Assembly: GCF_019800005.1 (NCBI RefSeq)
Contig: NZ_JABGCL010000017.1
Coordinates: 62,001-126,000, forward strand
From: Geminicoccus harenae
GTDB lineage: Bacteria; Pseudomonadota; Alphaproteobacteria; Geminicoccales; Geminicoccaceae
Direction: 5' to 3'
Length of the DNA: 64,000 nucleotides
Below the pieces are notes generated by a model that was given only the letters and a program-made list of their open reading frames with translations, was not told where the DNA came from and ran no database searches. Every line of letters starts with the position of its first letter. Position 1 is the first letter of the stretch. This document shows, piece after piece, positions 16,372 through 24,268 of this stretch. Both the position numbers and the translations under genes were made by a program.

Positions 16372-17595
16372 ATGGGTCCTTATGCCGCGGTGATCGCGGT
16401 CGTGTGCGGGGCGACGCTCCTGCAGTTCGCCAACGCGCTGTTCGCGATCCTGCTGCCGGTGCGGCTGACCCTGGCGCAGGCCTCGCCGGTGATGGTCGGC
16501 CTGATCGGCACGGCCTATGGCGCGGGCTTCCTGTTCGGCTGTGCGATCGGCCCGCGCCTGGTGCGGCGCGTCGGCCATATCCGGGCATTCGCGGCACTGG
16601 CCGCCGCCTGCGCGCTGGTGGCCATGGCGTTCGAGGCCACCGCCTCACCCTGGCTGTGGATCCTCCTGCGCTTCTTGATGGGCGGCGTGCTGGCGGCGCT
16701 GTTCGTGGTGGTGGAAGCATGGCTGGCCGCCGCCACGCCCAGCGATTCGCGCGGCGGGGTGATCGCCTTCTACCTGGTGGCGATCAAGGCCGGGGTGATC
16801 CTGGCCCAGACCTGGTTCGCCTTCGGCGACCCGGAGGCCGGCTTCTGGATCGCGCTCGCCGTCGCCGGCTTCATCGCGGCCCTCATCCCGATCACCCTGA
16901 CCCGCACCCGTGAGCCGCCCACTCCCACCGAGTTCGGCTTCCGCCTGCGCGAGCTCTGGCAGACCGCGCCGGCGGCGGTGGTGGGCGTGATGGGTGCGGG
17001 GCTGATCAACGGTGCGGTGCCGGCCCTCTTGCCGGTCTGGGGCGACACGATCGGCATCGGGGTGAGCCTGCCCGTGGTGCTGCTCTCCGCGATGCAGCTG
17101 GGCTCGCTCGTGGTGCAGTGGCCGCTCGGCCGCCTGTCCGACCGGATCGACCGGCGCTGGGTGATCGTCGCCTGTCTCGCCGGCGTGGCCGCGGTCTCGG
17201 CGCTGCTGGGGCTGGCGCCGCCCGTGGGCGACGTGCCGCTGCTCTTGGTGTTCGTGCTGTTCGGCGGGGTGGCGCTCAGCTTCTACGGGATCTGCGCCGC
17301 CCATGCCGCCGACCATGTCGCGGCGGCCGGCGGGATGACCCGGCTGGCCTCGGGCATGCTGTTCATCTGGGCGATCGGTGCGGCGATCGGCCCGCTCATC
17401 GCGGCGCGGCTGATGGAGCTGGTGGGACCAGCGGGCCTGTTCCTGTTCTGCGGCACGGTGACCGGGGCGGTCGCCGCCTTCGTGCTGTTCCGCATGACCC
17501 GCCGCTCCCCGGTGCCGCCCGGGCACCGGCCGGGCTTCGTCAACCTGCCCGCCACCTCGCCCTCGATCGGCCAGATCGACCCGCGCTCCCGCTGA
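16372..17595 (+). CDS. MFS transporter, YcaD type
   Basis: This 407-residue carrier has twelve membrane helices. The start (AVIAVVCGATLLQFANALFA), the GTAYGAGFLFGC helix, the loop GPRLVRRVGHIRAFA and the RFLMGGVLAALFVVVEAWLA helix are typical of the YcaD/Mdtg-like MFS subgroup. E. coli YcaD has no known substrate. The last 25 residues are a proline-rich cytoplasmic tail. The ATG at 16372 fits the first helix. A related YcaD-like carrier is encoded at 19038 on the other strand, with the TRAP binding-protein gene between them. Confidence 0.92.
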   Translation: MGPYAAVIAVVCGATLLQFANALFAILLPVRLTLAQASPVMVGLIGTAYGAGFLFGCAIGPRLVRRVGHIRAFAALAAACALVAMAFEATASPWLWILLRFLMGGVLAALFVVVEAWLAAATPSDSRGGVIAFYLVAIKAGVILAQTWFAFGDPEAGFWIALAVAGFIAALIPITLTRTREPPTPTEFGFRLRELWQTAPAAVVGVMGAGLINGAVPALLPVWGDTIGIGVSLPVVLLSAMQLGSLVVQWPLGRLSDRIDRRWVIVACLAGVAAVSALLGLAPPVGDVPLLLVFVLFGGVALSFYGICAAHAADHVAAAGGMTRLASGMLFIWAIGAAIGPLIAARLMELVGPAGLFLFCGTVTGAVAAFVLFRMTRRSPVPPGHRPGFVNLPATSPSIGQIDPRSR

Positions 17596-17653
17596 CGGGC
17601 CACTTCTGGCCGTGTAGGCTCCGCCTCGGCGACCAACGGTGGGATGAGGACGG

Positions 17654-18754
17654 ATGATCGGGCGGCGCGGCCTCGTATCGGGCATGGCGGGCACGGCGGC
17701 GGGTATCGGGATGCTGGCCCCGCCCAGGCCGGCGCAGGGGCAGGAACTGCCGGAGCTGCACTGGCGGCTCGTATCCAACTTCCCGAAATCGCTGGACACG
17801 ATCTACGGCACGGCCGTGGAGTTCGCCCGGGTGGTGGGCGAGCTCAGCGAGGACCGGTTCCGCATCGACGTGTTCGCCGCGGGCGAGATCGTGCCGGGCC
17901 TGCAGGTGCTGGACGCGGTGCAGAACGGCACGGTCGAGATGGGCCACGGCCCCACCTATTTCTATTCCGGCAAGGACCCGACCTTCACCCTGTTCACCGG
18001 CCTCCCCTTCGGCCTGAACACGCGCATGCAGAATGCCTGGATGTACCAGGGCGGCGGCGGCGAGCTGCTCAACCAGTTCCTCGAGAAGTACAACGCCTAT
18101 GCCCTGCCCGGCGGCAATTCCGGCTGCCAGATGGGCGGCTGGTTCCGCAAGGAGTTGAAGACGGTCGAGGACCTCAAGGGCCTGAAGTTCCGCATTCCCG
18201 GCATGGCCGGGGAGATCTGGCAGCGCCTGGGCGCGGTGCCGCAGCAGATCTCGCCGGGCGACATCTTCCCGGCACTGGAAAAGGGTACCATCGACGCCGC
18301 CGAGTTCGTCGGCCCCTACGACGACGAGAAGCTCAGCCTCTACAAGGTCGCGAAGTACTACTACTACCCGGGCTGGTGGGAAGGCGGGGCGCTCGCCTGC
18401 ACGCTGATCAACCTGAAGAGCTGGCAGGAACTGCCCGAGCATTACCGCGCGATCGTCACCTACGCCTCGGCCTATGCGAATGGCTGGATGACCGCCAAGT
18501 ATGACGCGGTGAACCCGGGTGCGCTCAAGCGGCTGGTCGCTGCCGGTGCAGTGCTGCGGCCGTTCCCGCAGGAGATCCTGCAGGCTTCCTGGCAGCAGGC
18601 GCAGCAGCTCTATGCCGAGCTGCGCGACCGGAGCGAGGACTTCCGCAAGGTCTATGACCACCTGGTGGCGTTCCGCGACGACCAGTATCTGTGGTGGCAG
18701 GTGGCGGAGTTCGGCTACGATGCCTTCATGGTCCGGCAGCGGCGCGGCGGCTGA
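17654..18754 (+). CDS. TRAP transporter substrate-binding protein (DctP/TakP type)
   Basis: This 366-residue periplasmic receptor has a twin-arginine-like start (MIGRRGLVSGMAGTAAGIGM) and a cleavable signal ending near residue 30. The body is a DctP-family fold. Segments such as DLKGLKFRIPGMAGEIWQRL (with the ligand-carboxylate arginine), ISPGDIFPALEKGTIDAAEF and YYYYPGWWEGGA resemble the 2-oxo-acid binding TakP subgroup. No DctQ or DctM membrane subunit is adjacent, so this is an orphan receptor or its permease lies elsewhere. A hairpin with a T-run follows the stop. Confidence 0.93.
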   Translation: MIGRRGLVSGMAGTAAGIGMLAPPRPAQGQELPELHWRLVSNFPKSLDTIYGTAVEFARVVGELSEDRFRIDVFAAGEIVPGLQVLDAVQNGTVEMGHGPTYFYSGKDPTFTLFTGLPFGLNTRMQNAWMYQGGGGELLNQFLEKYNAYALPGGNSGCQMGGWFRKELKTVEDLKGLKFRIPGMAGEIWQRLGAVPQQISPGDIFPALEKGTIDAAEFVGPYDDEKLSLYKVAKYYYYPGWWEGGALACTLINLKSWQELPEHYRAIVTYASAYANGWMTAKYDAVNPGALKRLVAAGAVLRPFPQEILQASWQQAQQLYAELRDRSEDFRKVYDHLVAFRDDQYLWWQVAEFGYDAFMVRQRRGG

Positions 18755-18773
18755 GGCCCGCTGAGGATCCGAT

Positions 18774-18793
18774 GCCGGGTGCCTGGCCTTTTT
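18774..18793 (+). terminator. Rho-independent terminator after the TRAP receptor gene
   Basis: GCCGGG (18774-18779) pairs with CCTGGC (18782-18787), one G-T wobble included, followed by CTTTTT. It starts 20 bases after the TRAP receptor stop codon. Confidence 0.6.
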
Positions 18794-18818
18794 GGGAGCC
18801 GCGCACGGGCCGATCTTG

Positions 18819-19037
18819 ATGCGGGCGAAGGGACCTGCGGCGGTAGCGGATGGGCCGGTGGCCCTCGGTGCGGTCATGCTGGTCCTGTTCCTCTGCCTGC
18901 CCTTCCTCGGCCTCTGGTTCGAGGGCATGCAGCTCAACCAGGTCCGGCCGCTGCTGCCCGCCGCGAGCCTGGACGTCGGCCCGTGGCGCTGGGTGGTGCA
19001 AGGGATGCAGGCCATCTACCGGAAGCCGGCGGCCCCT
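18819..19037 (+). pseudogene. Coding-like stretch without its own stop (possible gene remnant)
   Basis: From the ATG at 18819 the plus strand reads as about 70 codons of protein-like sequence. It has a membrane-helix-like segment (GAVMLVLFLCLPFLGLWF) followed by EGMQLNQVRPLLPAA and a region ending near MQAIYRKPA. Third positions are strongly G/C in this frame, like true genes nearby. The frame has no stop before it runs into the antisense of the convergent MFS gene (ending at 19038), so it cannot be an intact gene. It may be the remnant of a membrane protein truncated by a rearrangement, or a chance frame. I do not recognise a family. Confidence 0.35.
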
Positions 19038-20207
19038 TCAGCCCTTCCGGCGCTGCCGCAACGCCGCGAGCGCGAACAGGGCGCAGCCGATGCCGATGGC
19101 GAGCGGCAGGCCCAGGGTCGGGCTCAGGCTCATGGCGGCCCCGGCCGCCGTGGGGCCGACCAGCGCGCCCAGGCCCCAGGCCAGGCTCATGACCGCATAG
19201 ATCCCCACCAGGTCACTGCCAGTGAAGCGGCTGCCGACGATGGTCAGCATCACCGTGTAGATGCCGACGAACAGGCCGCCCCAGACGAACACGAAGCCGT
19301 AGGCGAGCCAGGGCAAGGCGAGGGTCCAGGGCCAGAACAGGGCGCCGACGGCGGCCAGGGTCGCCAGCAGGATGGCCAGGCGCTCGCGGTCGAACCGGTC
19401 GATCAGCCAGCCGATCGGCAGTTGCAGGACGATGGCGCCGACCATCAGCGTGGTGATGAGCTGGAGGCCGGCCTGCTCGGTCCAGCCCAGATTGGCGGCA
19501 TAGAGCGGGATGAAGGACAGGCCGGCCGTTTCCACCGCGGCATTGAGGAAGGTGGCGCCGATCGCGATCGGGGCGAGCCGGACGAAGCGCATGGGGTGCC
19601 CGGGCTCGTCCTCCACCGGCGGCGGCGGCTTGGCGATCGGCAGGAGCAGCGGCAGGAGGGCGATGATCGGGATGGCCGCGCCGATCAGATAGGCCTCGGT
19701 GCCGGTGCCGGCGACCGCCAGGATGGCGGGGCCGCCGGCGAAGCCCAGCGACATGGCGGCGGTATAGACCGCCATCACCCGGCCGCGGATCGCCTCGGTG
19801 CTCAGCGCCGCCGTCCAGGTCTCGGTCAGGACGAACAGGATCTCCGCCGCCACGCCCAGCAGGATGCGCAGGGGGAACCACAGCCACACCGTCGGCATCG
19901 CGGGGAACAGGCAGAGCAGCACCGCACTCGCCAGCAGTGCCGCCAGCACCAGGTTGCGCGTGCCGAACCGGCGGGTCAGGCGGGGCAGTGTCGGTGCCAC
20001 CAGCAGGACGCCCACCGCGTGCATCGTGGCGTTCAGGCCGATGACGAACTCGCCATGGCCGAGAGCCGCCAGGTCGCCGGCGATCAGGGGTGCGGTCAGG
20101 CCATAGACCAGGCCGAAGATCGAGGCGGCCAGGATGACCACCCCGATCCCGAGCAGGGTCAGCCGGCCGCGGCCGCCCGCCGGCTGTTCGATGCTGCGGC
20201 TGCTCAT
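19038..20207 (-). CDS. MFS transporter, YcaD-like
   Basis: This 389-residue carrier has twelve membrane helices, with the MFS loop LPRLTRRFGTRNLVLAALLA after helix 2 and its counterpart IGWLIDRFDRERLAILLATL in the second half. It is similar in style to the YcaD-type protein at 16372 (for example RILLGVAAEILFVLTETWTA compared with the RFLMGGVLAALFVVVEAW helix), suggesting the same subfamily. The ATG at 20207 overlaps the stop of the upstream membrane-protein gene (20204) in an ATGA arrangement, so the two are translated together. The substrate is unknown. Confidence 0.9.
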   Translation of the reverse strand: MSSRSIEQPAGGRGRLTLLGIGVVILAASIFGLVYGLTAPLIAGDLAALGHGEFVIGLNATMHAVGVLLVAPTLPRLTRRFGTRNLVLAALLASAVLLCLFPAMPTVWLWFPLRILLGVAAEILFVLTETWTAALSTEAIRGRVMAVYTAAMSLGFAGGPAILAVAGTGTEAYLIGAAIPIIALLPLLLPIAKPPPPVEDEPGHPMRFVRLAPIAIGATFLNAAVETAGLSFIPLYAANLGWTEQAGLQLITTLMVGAIVLQLPIGWLIDRFDRERLAILLATLAAVGALFWPWTLALPWLAYGFVFVWGGLFVGIYTVMLTIVGSRFTGSDLVGIYAVMSLAWGLGALVGPTAAGAAMSLSPTLGLPLAIGIGCALFALAALRQRRKG

Positions 20208-21544
20208 GCCAGGGCCCTGTCGCGCTGCTGGCGCCGCTTCAGGACTTGGCGGTGCCGCCAGTTGGTGCGCATGGCCGCCAGCATGCCGCGCAGGCTGAGC
20301 GGCGGCGGGTTCTCCAAGGCACGGAGGTTGCGCGCATAGTCCAGGACGAAGCCGGGCGTCCAGGCCATGGACTCGGCGTGCTTGCGCACGATGGCAGCCG
20401 CCCAGAACTCGGTGCTGAACAGGATGCGCAGCACATGGCCGAGGCCGCGCCCGGACCGGGCCAGCGTGCCCTCGAGCGCGATCTCAAGGGCCTGGGCCAC
20501 CACGCTGGAGCAGTTGCGGTTGGTCAGGTTGTAGGTGGCATCCTGCCGGTACATCTCCCAGAAGCGCCGCACCCGCTCGCCGTCGAACCGGCGGAAGCGG
20601 ATCTTCGCGGTGGATTCGCACCACTCCGCCGCTTCTTCCCGGTAGCTCGGCTGGAACCGGCCGGGCATGTCGTTCTCGCTGGTCGCGCGCAGCATCCGGG
20701 TGAAGTCGGTGGGGGAATGATCGATCTCCACCGCCGGGTAGTGGCTGATATAGATGTCGGGCGGCAGCTCCAGGGCGGCATGGCCGGTGGAGATCACGCC
20801 CTTCTTGTCGACCGCAGCGATGTAGCGGTCGACCAGCGGGCGGCACAGCGGGTCGCTGGCCGTGCCGGTCGCGGTCCAGACATGGACGGTCAGCACGTCG
20901 CCGGACGGGCGGTCCACCCGCTGCCGCTCCAGCTCGAGCTGGCTGCGCTGCAGGAAGTGGCCCCGCGCATAGAGCATGCCCAGCGAGGCATGCGGCGGCA
21001 GCCGGTACAGCCGCCAGCCGACCAGGAGTGCGGAGCGGCCGGTCAGCGCCAGGGCGATCCCGATGCAGCCGGGCACGGTGCCGGCATACCAGGTCGGATA
21101 CGGCTCCAGCACGAAGACGCCCAGCAGGAACTCGGCGACTCCTCCCGCCAGGGCCAGGCGCCACCCGGGAAAGCGCACGACCCAGGCCGACGCGATCCGG
21201 AAGACGCCGTCCGCCAGGAGGAACAGGCCGAACACCAGGGCCAGGATGAAGTCATGCAGATGCCAGGGGCTGACGATGAGCAGGCCTGCCAGCAGGACCA
21301 GCAGGCCGCGCGCCAGGCGCAGCGGGGGATGCACGGCGATCCGGGTCAGCGCCAGCAGGACGCTGAGCGAGCCCTCCGTCACCAGCAGCCAGCCGAACGG
21401 GCGCAGCGGGAAGTACAGCCTGCCGTCGAGCGCATCGGCGAAGATGAAGATGCCAGCGGCCAGCCAGACCAAGCCCAGCGCTACGAACCAGGCCCAGTGC
21501 CGCCGCAACGTCTCGGTCCCGAGGAGCAACAGCAGCAGACGCAT
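20204..21544 (-). CDS. HdeD-like membrane protein fused to a cysteine-peptidase-like domain
   Basis: The first 180 residues of this 446-residue protein hold about six hydrophobic helices and resemble DUF308/HdeD acid-resistance membrane proteins. The second half is soluble and contains ISTGHAALELP (H255) and, 90 residues later, TYNLTNRNCSSVVAQALE (C345). The order and spacing of GHA and NC(S/T) recall permuted NlpC/P60-type or DUF4105-type peptidases, in which His and Cys form the catalytic site; this is inferred from pattern only. The protein would be an inner-membrane enzyme, though which side the tail faces is unclear. It is translationally coupled to the downstream MFS carrier and lies 31 bases after the mipA-like gene. 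Confidence 0.8.
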   Translation of the reverse strand: MRLLLLLLGTETLRRHWAWFVALGLVWLAAGIFIFADALDGRLYFPLRPFGWLLVTEGSLSVLLALTRIAVHPPLRLARGLLVLLAGLLIVSPWHLHDFILALVFGLFLLADGVFRIASAWVVRFPGWRLALAGGVAEFLLGVFVLEPYPTWYAGTVPGCIGIALALTGRSALLVGWRLYRLPPHASLGMLYARGHFLQRSQLELERQRVDRPSGDVLTVHVWTATGTASDPLCRPLVDRYIAAVDKKGVISTGHAALELPPDIYISHYPAVEIDHSPTDFTRMLRATSENDMPGRFQPSYREEAAEWCESTAKIRFRRFDGERVRRFWEMYRQDATYNLTNRNCSSVVAQALEIALEGTLARSGRGLGHVLRILFSTEFWAAAIVRKHAESMAWTPGFVLDYARNLRALENPPPLSLRGMLAAMRTNWRHRQVLKRRQQRDRALA

Positions 21545-21575
21545 GATTCTCCTCCGGCGTTTCTCGGCAACCGGC

Positions 21576-22379
21576 TCAAAGGCCCGTGTCGAACGTGTAT
21601 TCCAGGCTCACGCCCAGGACGTTCTGGTTCCTGGAGCCGATGGTCGTCACGATGGGACTCTCGGCAGCATCCCCGACCAGTCGAGCATAGGTGTCATAGA
21701 GGGTGACCGTCCAACCTGGCGAGAGCGCGTAGCTGGCCGCCAGAGTCATCCCGACGGAGCCGAACCCGGCATCTGCGTCGAAGGCGGCCAGGCCACTACG
21801 TGCGGCGGCGGCCGGCGAGATGCCGAAGCGGTCCTGCATAAACGTGGCGTTGCCCCAGACCGCCCGGGGCCCGCCCGAGAAGGTCCAGGGGCCGTGCCGC
21901 TCGACCCAGTCGGCGAACAGATTGGCCTGGAGGCCGGCGCCGGAGCGCAGGCCATGGACGAGCTCGATCCGGCCGCGCAGTCGGTCTGCCACCGGCCAGG
22001 CCTCGGCATAGACGCCGGCCACGAAGGTGGCGGGATAGTTGTCGAGGCCGCCCAGGCGGGCATCGTCGCTGGCCGAGCGGCCGGGCTGGTAGTCGCCGGC
22101 CGGGCCCAGGTTGAGCCAGCCATTGTCGAACAGCGGTAGTTCGTAGCCGTCGTCGGGCGCACCGAAGGTCGGCCCGTCCTCGGCCCGGAAGAACTCCAGG
22201 TCGGTCAGGACCGGCGTGACGCCCCGGGAGCGGGCGCCCGGATAGTCGGGACCATATTCGAGCGCGCCACCGATCCTCACGAGCCAGGTCGAACCGCCGG
22301 TCTCCGCTGCCGCTGCGGCTGGCAGGGCAATGACGAGCCCGACCTGACCAAGCGCCGCCCACGCCCTGCCCACCACCAT
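21576..22379 (-). CDS. MipA/OmpV-family outer-membrane protein
   Basis: This 267-residue protein has a signal peptide (about 1-25, ending AAAAAET) followed by a beta-barrel sequence rich in aromatic and glycine residues. Typical MipA/OmpV features are GGALEYGPDYPGARSRGVTP near the start, alternating strands such as WTFSGGPRAVWGNATF, and the C-terminal VLGVSLEYTF. It ends FDTGL rather than with a terminal aromatic residue, which is slightly unusual for barrel insertion. MipA of E. coli is a scaffold for murein enzymes. It is probably the first gene of a three-gene unit with the HdeD-like and MFS genes. Confidence 0.9.
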   Translation of the reverse strand: MVVGRAWAALGQVGLVIALPAAAAAETGGSTWLVRIGGALEYGPDYPGARSRGVTPVLTDLEFFRAEDGPTFGAPDDGYELPLFDNGWLNLGPAGDYQPGRSASDDARLGGLDNYPATFVAGVYAEAWPVADRLRGRIELVHGLRSGAGLQANLFADWVERHGPWTFSGGPRAVWGNATFMQDRFGISPAAAARSGLAAFDADAGFGSVGMTLAASYALSPGWTVTLYDTYARLVGDAAESPIVTTIGSRNQNVLGVSLEYTFDTGL

Positions 22380-22438
22380 GCCTCACCACCACCCGGCCAT
22401 CCGGCCGCCGCGGCGGTGCGACACGGCATGGCTGCTCT

Positions 22439-22457
22439 TCCTGAAGCTACTTCAGGA
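22439..22457. promoter_or_regulatory. Perfect inverted repeat between pgi and the MipA gene
   Basis: TCCTGAAG-CTA-CTTCAGGA forms an 8-base perfect inverted repeat with a three-base centre. It is followed at 22458 by a second small palindrome around TTCCGGAA. It lies 60 bases upstream of the mipA-like start and 57 bases after the pgi stop, on the path of both. It could terminate pgi or serve as an operator for the mipA-like unit. There is no T-run on the minus strand, which favours an operator or a processed hairpin. Confidence 0.4.
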
Positions 22458-22513
22458 TTTCCGGAATCTCCTCTGCAACGTCAAGGATATTTTCCTCGCC
22501 GGGTCGCCTGCTC

Positions 22514-24139
22514 TCAACCCTTGACCCGGGCCAGCAGCCCGGCGGTGGAGGCGTCGTGGCTGCCGGACTTGCCGCCGGTCAGTTCCTCCAGGATCGGCAG
22601 GGCCAGCTGCTTGCCCAGTTCCACGCCCCACTGGTCGAAGCTGTTGATGTTCCAGCAAGCACCCTGGACGAAGATCGCGTGCTCGTAGAGGGCGGTGATG
22701 GCGCCCAGCGTGCGCGGGTCCAGCCGGTCGTAGAGGAAGGTGATCGAGGGCCGGTTGCCGGTGAACAATTTGTGCGGGACGAGCTTCTCCAAAGCTTCGC
22801 CGGACAGGCCCTGCTTGGTCAGCTCGGCCCGGACCTCCGCCTCGTTCTTGCCGCGCATCAGGGCCTCGGACTGGGCCAGGCAGTTGGCGACCAGCTTGGC
22901 GTGGCCGTCGCCGATCGGGGTGCGGCTGTGCCGGGCCAGCAGGAACTCGCACGGGATGATGCGGTTGCCCTGGTGGAGGAGCTGGTGGAAGGCGTGCTGG
23001 CCGTTGGTGCCGGGGGAGCCCCAGATCACCGGGCCTGAGCCGGACACGACCGGCGCCCCGTCCAGCATCACGCCCTTGCCGTTGCTCTCCATGTCAACCT
23101 GCTGGAGATGCGGGGTGAACAGCTCCAGGCGCTGGTCGTAGGGCAGGAGTGCGATCGACGTGCTGCCCATGGCGTCGATCTCCCAGACCCGCAGCAGGCC
23201 CAGCAGCATCGGCAGGTTCTCCTGCAGCGGGGCGGTCCGGAAGTGACGGTCCATCCCGTGGGCGCCGTCCAGCAGTTCCTCGAACCTGGCAAAGCCGATC
23301 GATAGCGCGATCGGCAGGCCGATCGCCGACCAGAGCGAGTAGCGGCCGCCCACCCAGTCCCAGAAGCCGAACATCTCGTCGGTGGAGATGCCGAACGCCG
23401 AGACCTCCCTGGCGTTGGTCGAGACCGCGACGAAATGGGCGCCGACCGCGGCCTCGCCCAGCGCGTCGGCGATCCAGGCCCGCGCGGCGCGGGCGTTGGT
23501 CATGGTCTCCATGGTGGTGAAGGTCTTGGACGCGATCACGAACAGGGTGGTGGCCGGATCGAGCCGCGCCAGCACGTCGTGCATGTCGGCGGGATCGACA
23601 TTGGCGACGAAATGGACGCGCAGCTCCGGCGAGCTGTCCGGCGAAAGCGCACGCACCACCATGCGGGGCCCCAGATCCGAGCCGCCGATGCCGATATTGA
23701 CCACGTCGGAAAAGCGCTTGCCGGTCGAGCCGGTGCGGCTGCCGTCACGCACCGCATCGGTGAACTTCCGCATGGCGTCGAGCACGGCCAGCACGTCCGG
23801 CATCACGTCCTTGCCGCCCACCAGCACCGGATCGCCGCTGCGGTTGCGCAGGGCGGTGTGCAGGACGGCCCGGTCCTCGGTGGTGTTGATCTTCTCGCCG
23901 TTGAACATGGCGTCGCGGCGCGCCTCGATCCCGGCGGCCTCGGCCAGTGCCGCCAGCTTCGGCATGGTGTCGGGCGTGATCCGCGCCTTGGAATAGTCCA
24001 TCAGGATGCCGCAGGCTTGTGCCGTGAACCGGTCGAACCGGCCCTGGTCCTGCTCGAAGAGCTGGCGGAGGTGAAGCTGCCGCACCTCCCCCGCATGCTG
24101 GCGCAGCGCCTCGAATGCCGCCGTCACTCGCTGGTCCAT
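22514..24139 (-). CDS. pgi: Glucose-6-phosphate isomerase
   Basis: This is 541-residue Pgi, interconverting glucose 6-phosphate and fructose 6-phosphate in glycolysis and supplying hexose phosphate for polysaccharide precursors. Both family signatures are seen: GIGGSDLGPR with FVIASKTFTTMET in the sugar-phosphate site, GSPGTNGQHAFHQLLHQG, and GVELGKQLALP near the end with the catalytic lysine at about K510. Length equals the E. coli enzyme within a few residues. Three in-frame ATG codons lie close together (24157, 24145, 24139); GGGAG stands 6 bases before the one at 24139, which I chose. It is divergent from a polysaccharide flippase. Confidence 0.97.
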   Translation of the reverse strand: MDQRVTAAFEALRQHAGEVRQLHLRQLFEQDQGRFDRFTAQACGILMDYSKARITPDTMPKLAALAEAAGIEARRDAMFNGEKINTTEDRAVLHTALRNRSGDPVLVGGKDVMPDVLAVLDAMRKFTDAVRDGSRTGSTGKRFSDVVNIGIGGSDLGPRMVVRALSPDSSPELRVHFVANVDPADMHDVLARLDPATTLFVIASKTFTTMETMTNARAARAWIADALGEAAVGAHFVAVSTNAREVSAFGISTDEMFGFWDWVGGRYSLWSAIGLPIALSIGFARFEELLDGAHGMDRHFRTAPLQENLPMLLGLLRVWEIDAMGSTSIALLPYDQRLELFTPHLQQVDMESNGKGVMLDGAPVVSGSGPVIWGSPGTNGQHAFHQLLHQGNRIIPCEFLLARHSRTPIGDGHAKLVANCLAQSEALMRGKNEAEVRAELTKQGLSGEALEKLVPHKLFTGNRPSITFLYDRLDPRTLGAITALYEHAIFVQGACWNINSFDQWGVELGKQLALPILEELTGGKSGSHDASTAGLLARVKG

Positions 24140-24268
24140 CGCCATCTCCCGTTGCATCCTGGGGCCCAGGGGCCGGCCCCGGGCGTCGCCCAAGGCGATG
24201 CCGCTTGGCAGGACGCCCGTCCAGTACCAAACCGGCGCCACCCTGCCGCCGCCCGAGGAATCTCCCGC

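Noticed and set aside
18792..20339. A 515-codon plus-strand open frame
   Set aside because: Beyond about 19037 it is the antisense of the MFS and HdeD-like genes. Only the first 70 codons look coding, and these are reported separately as a possible remnant.
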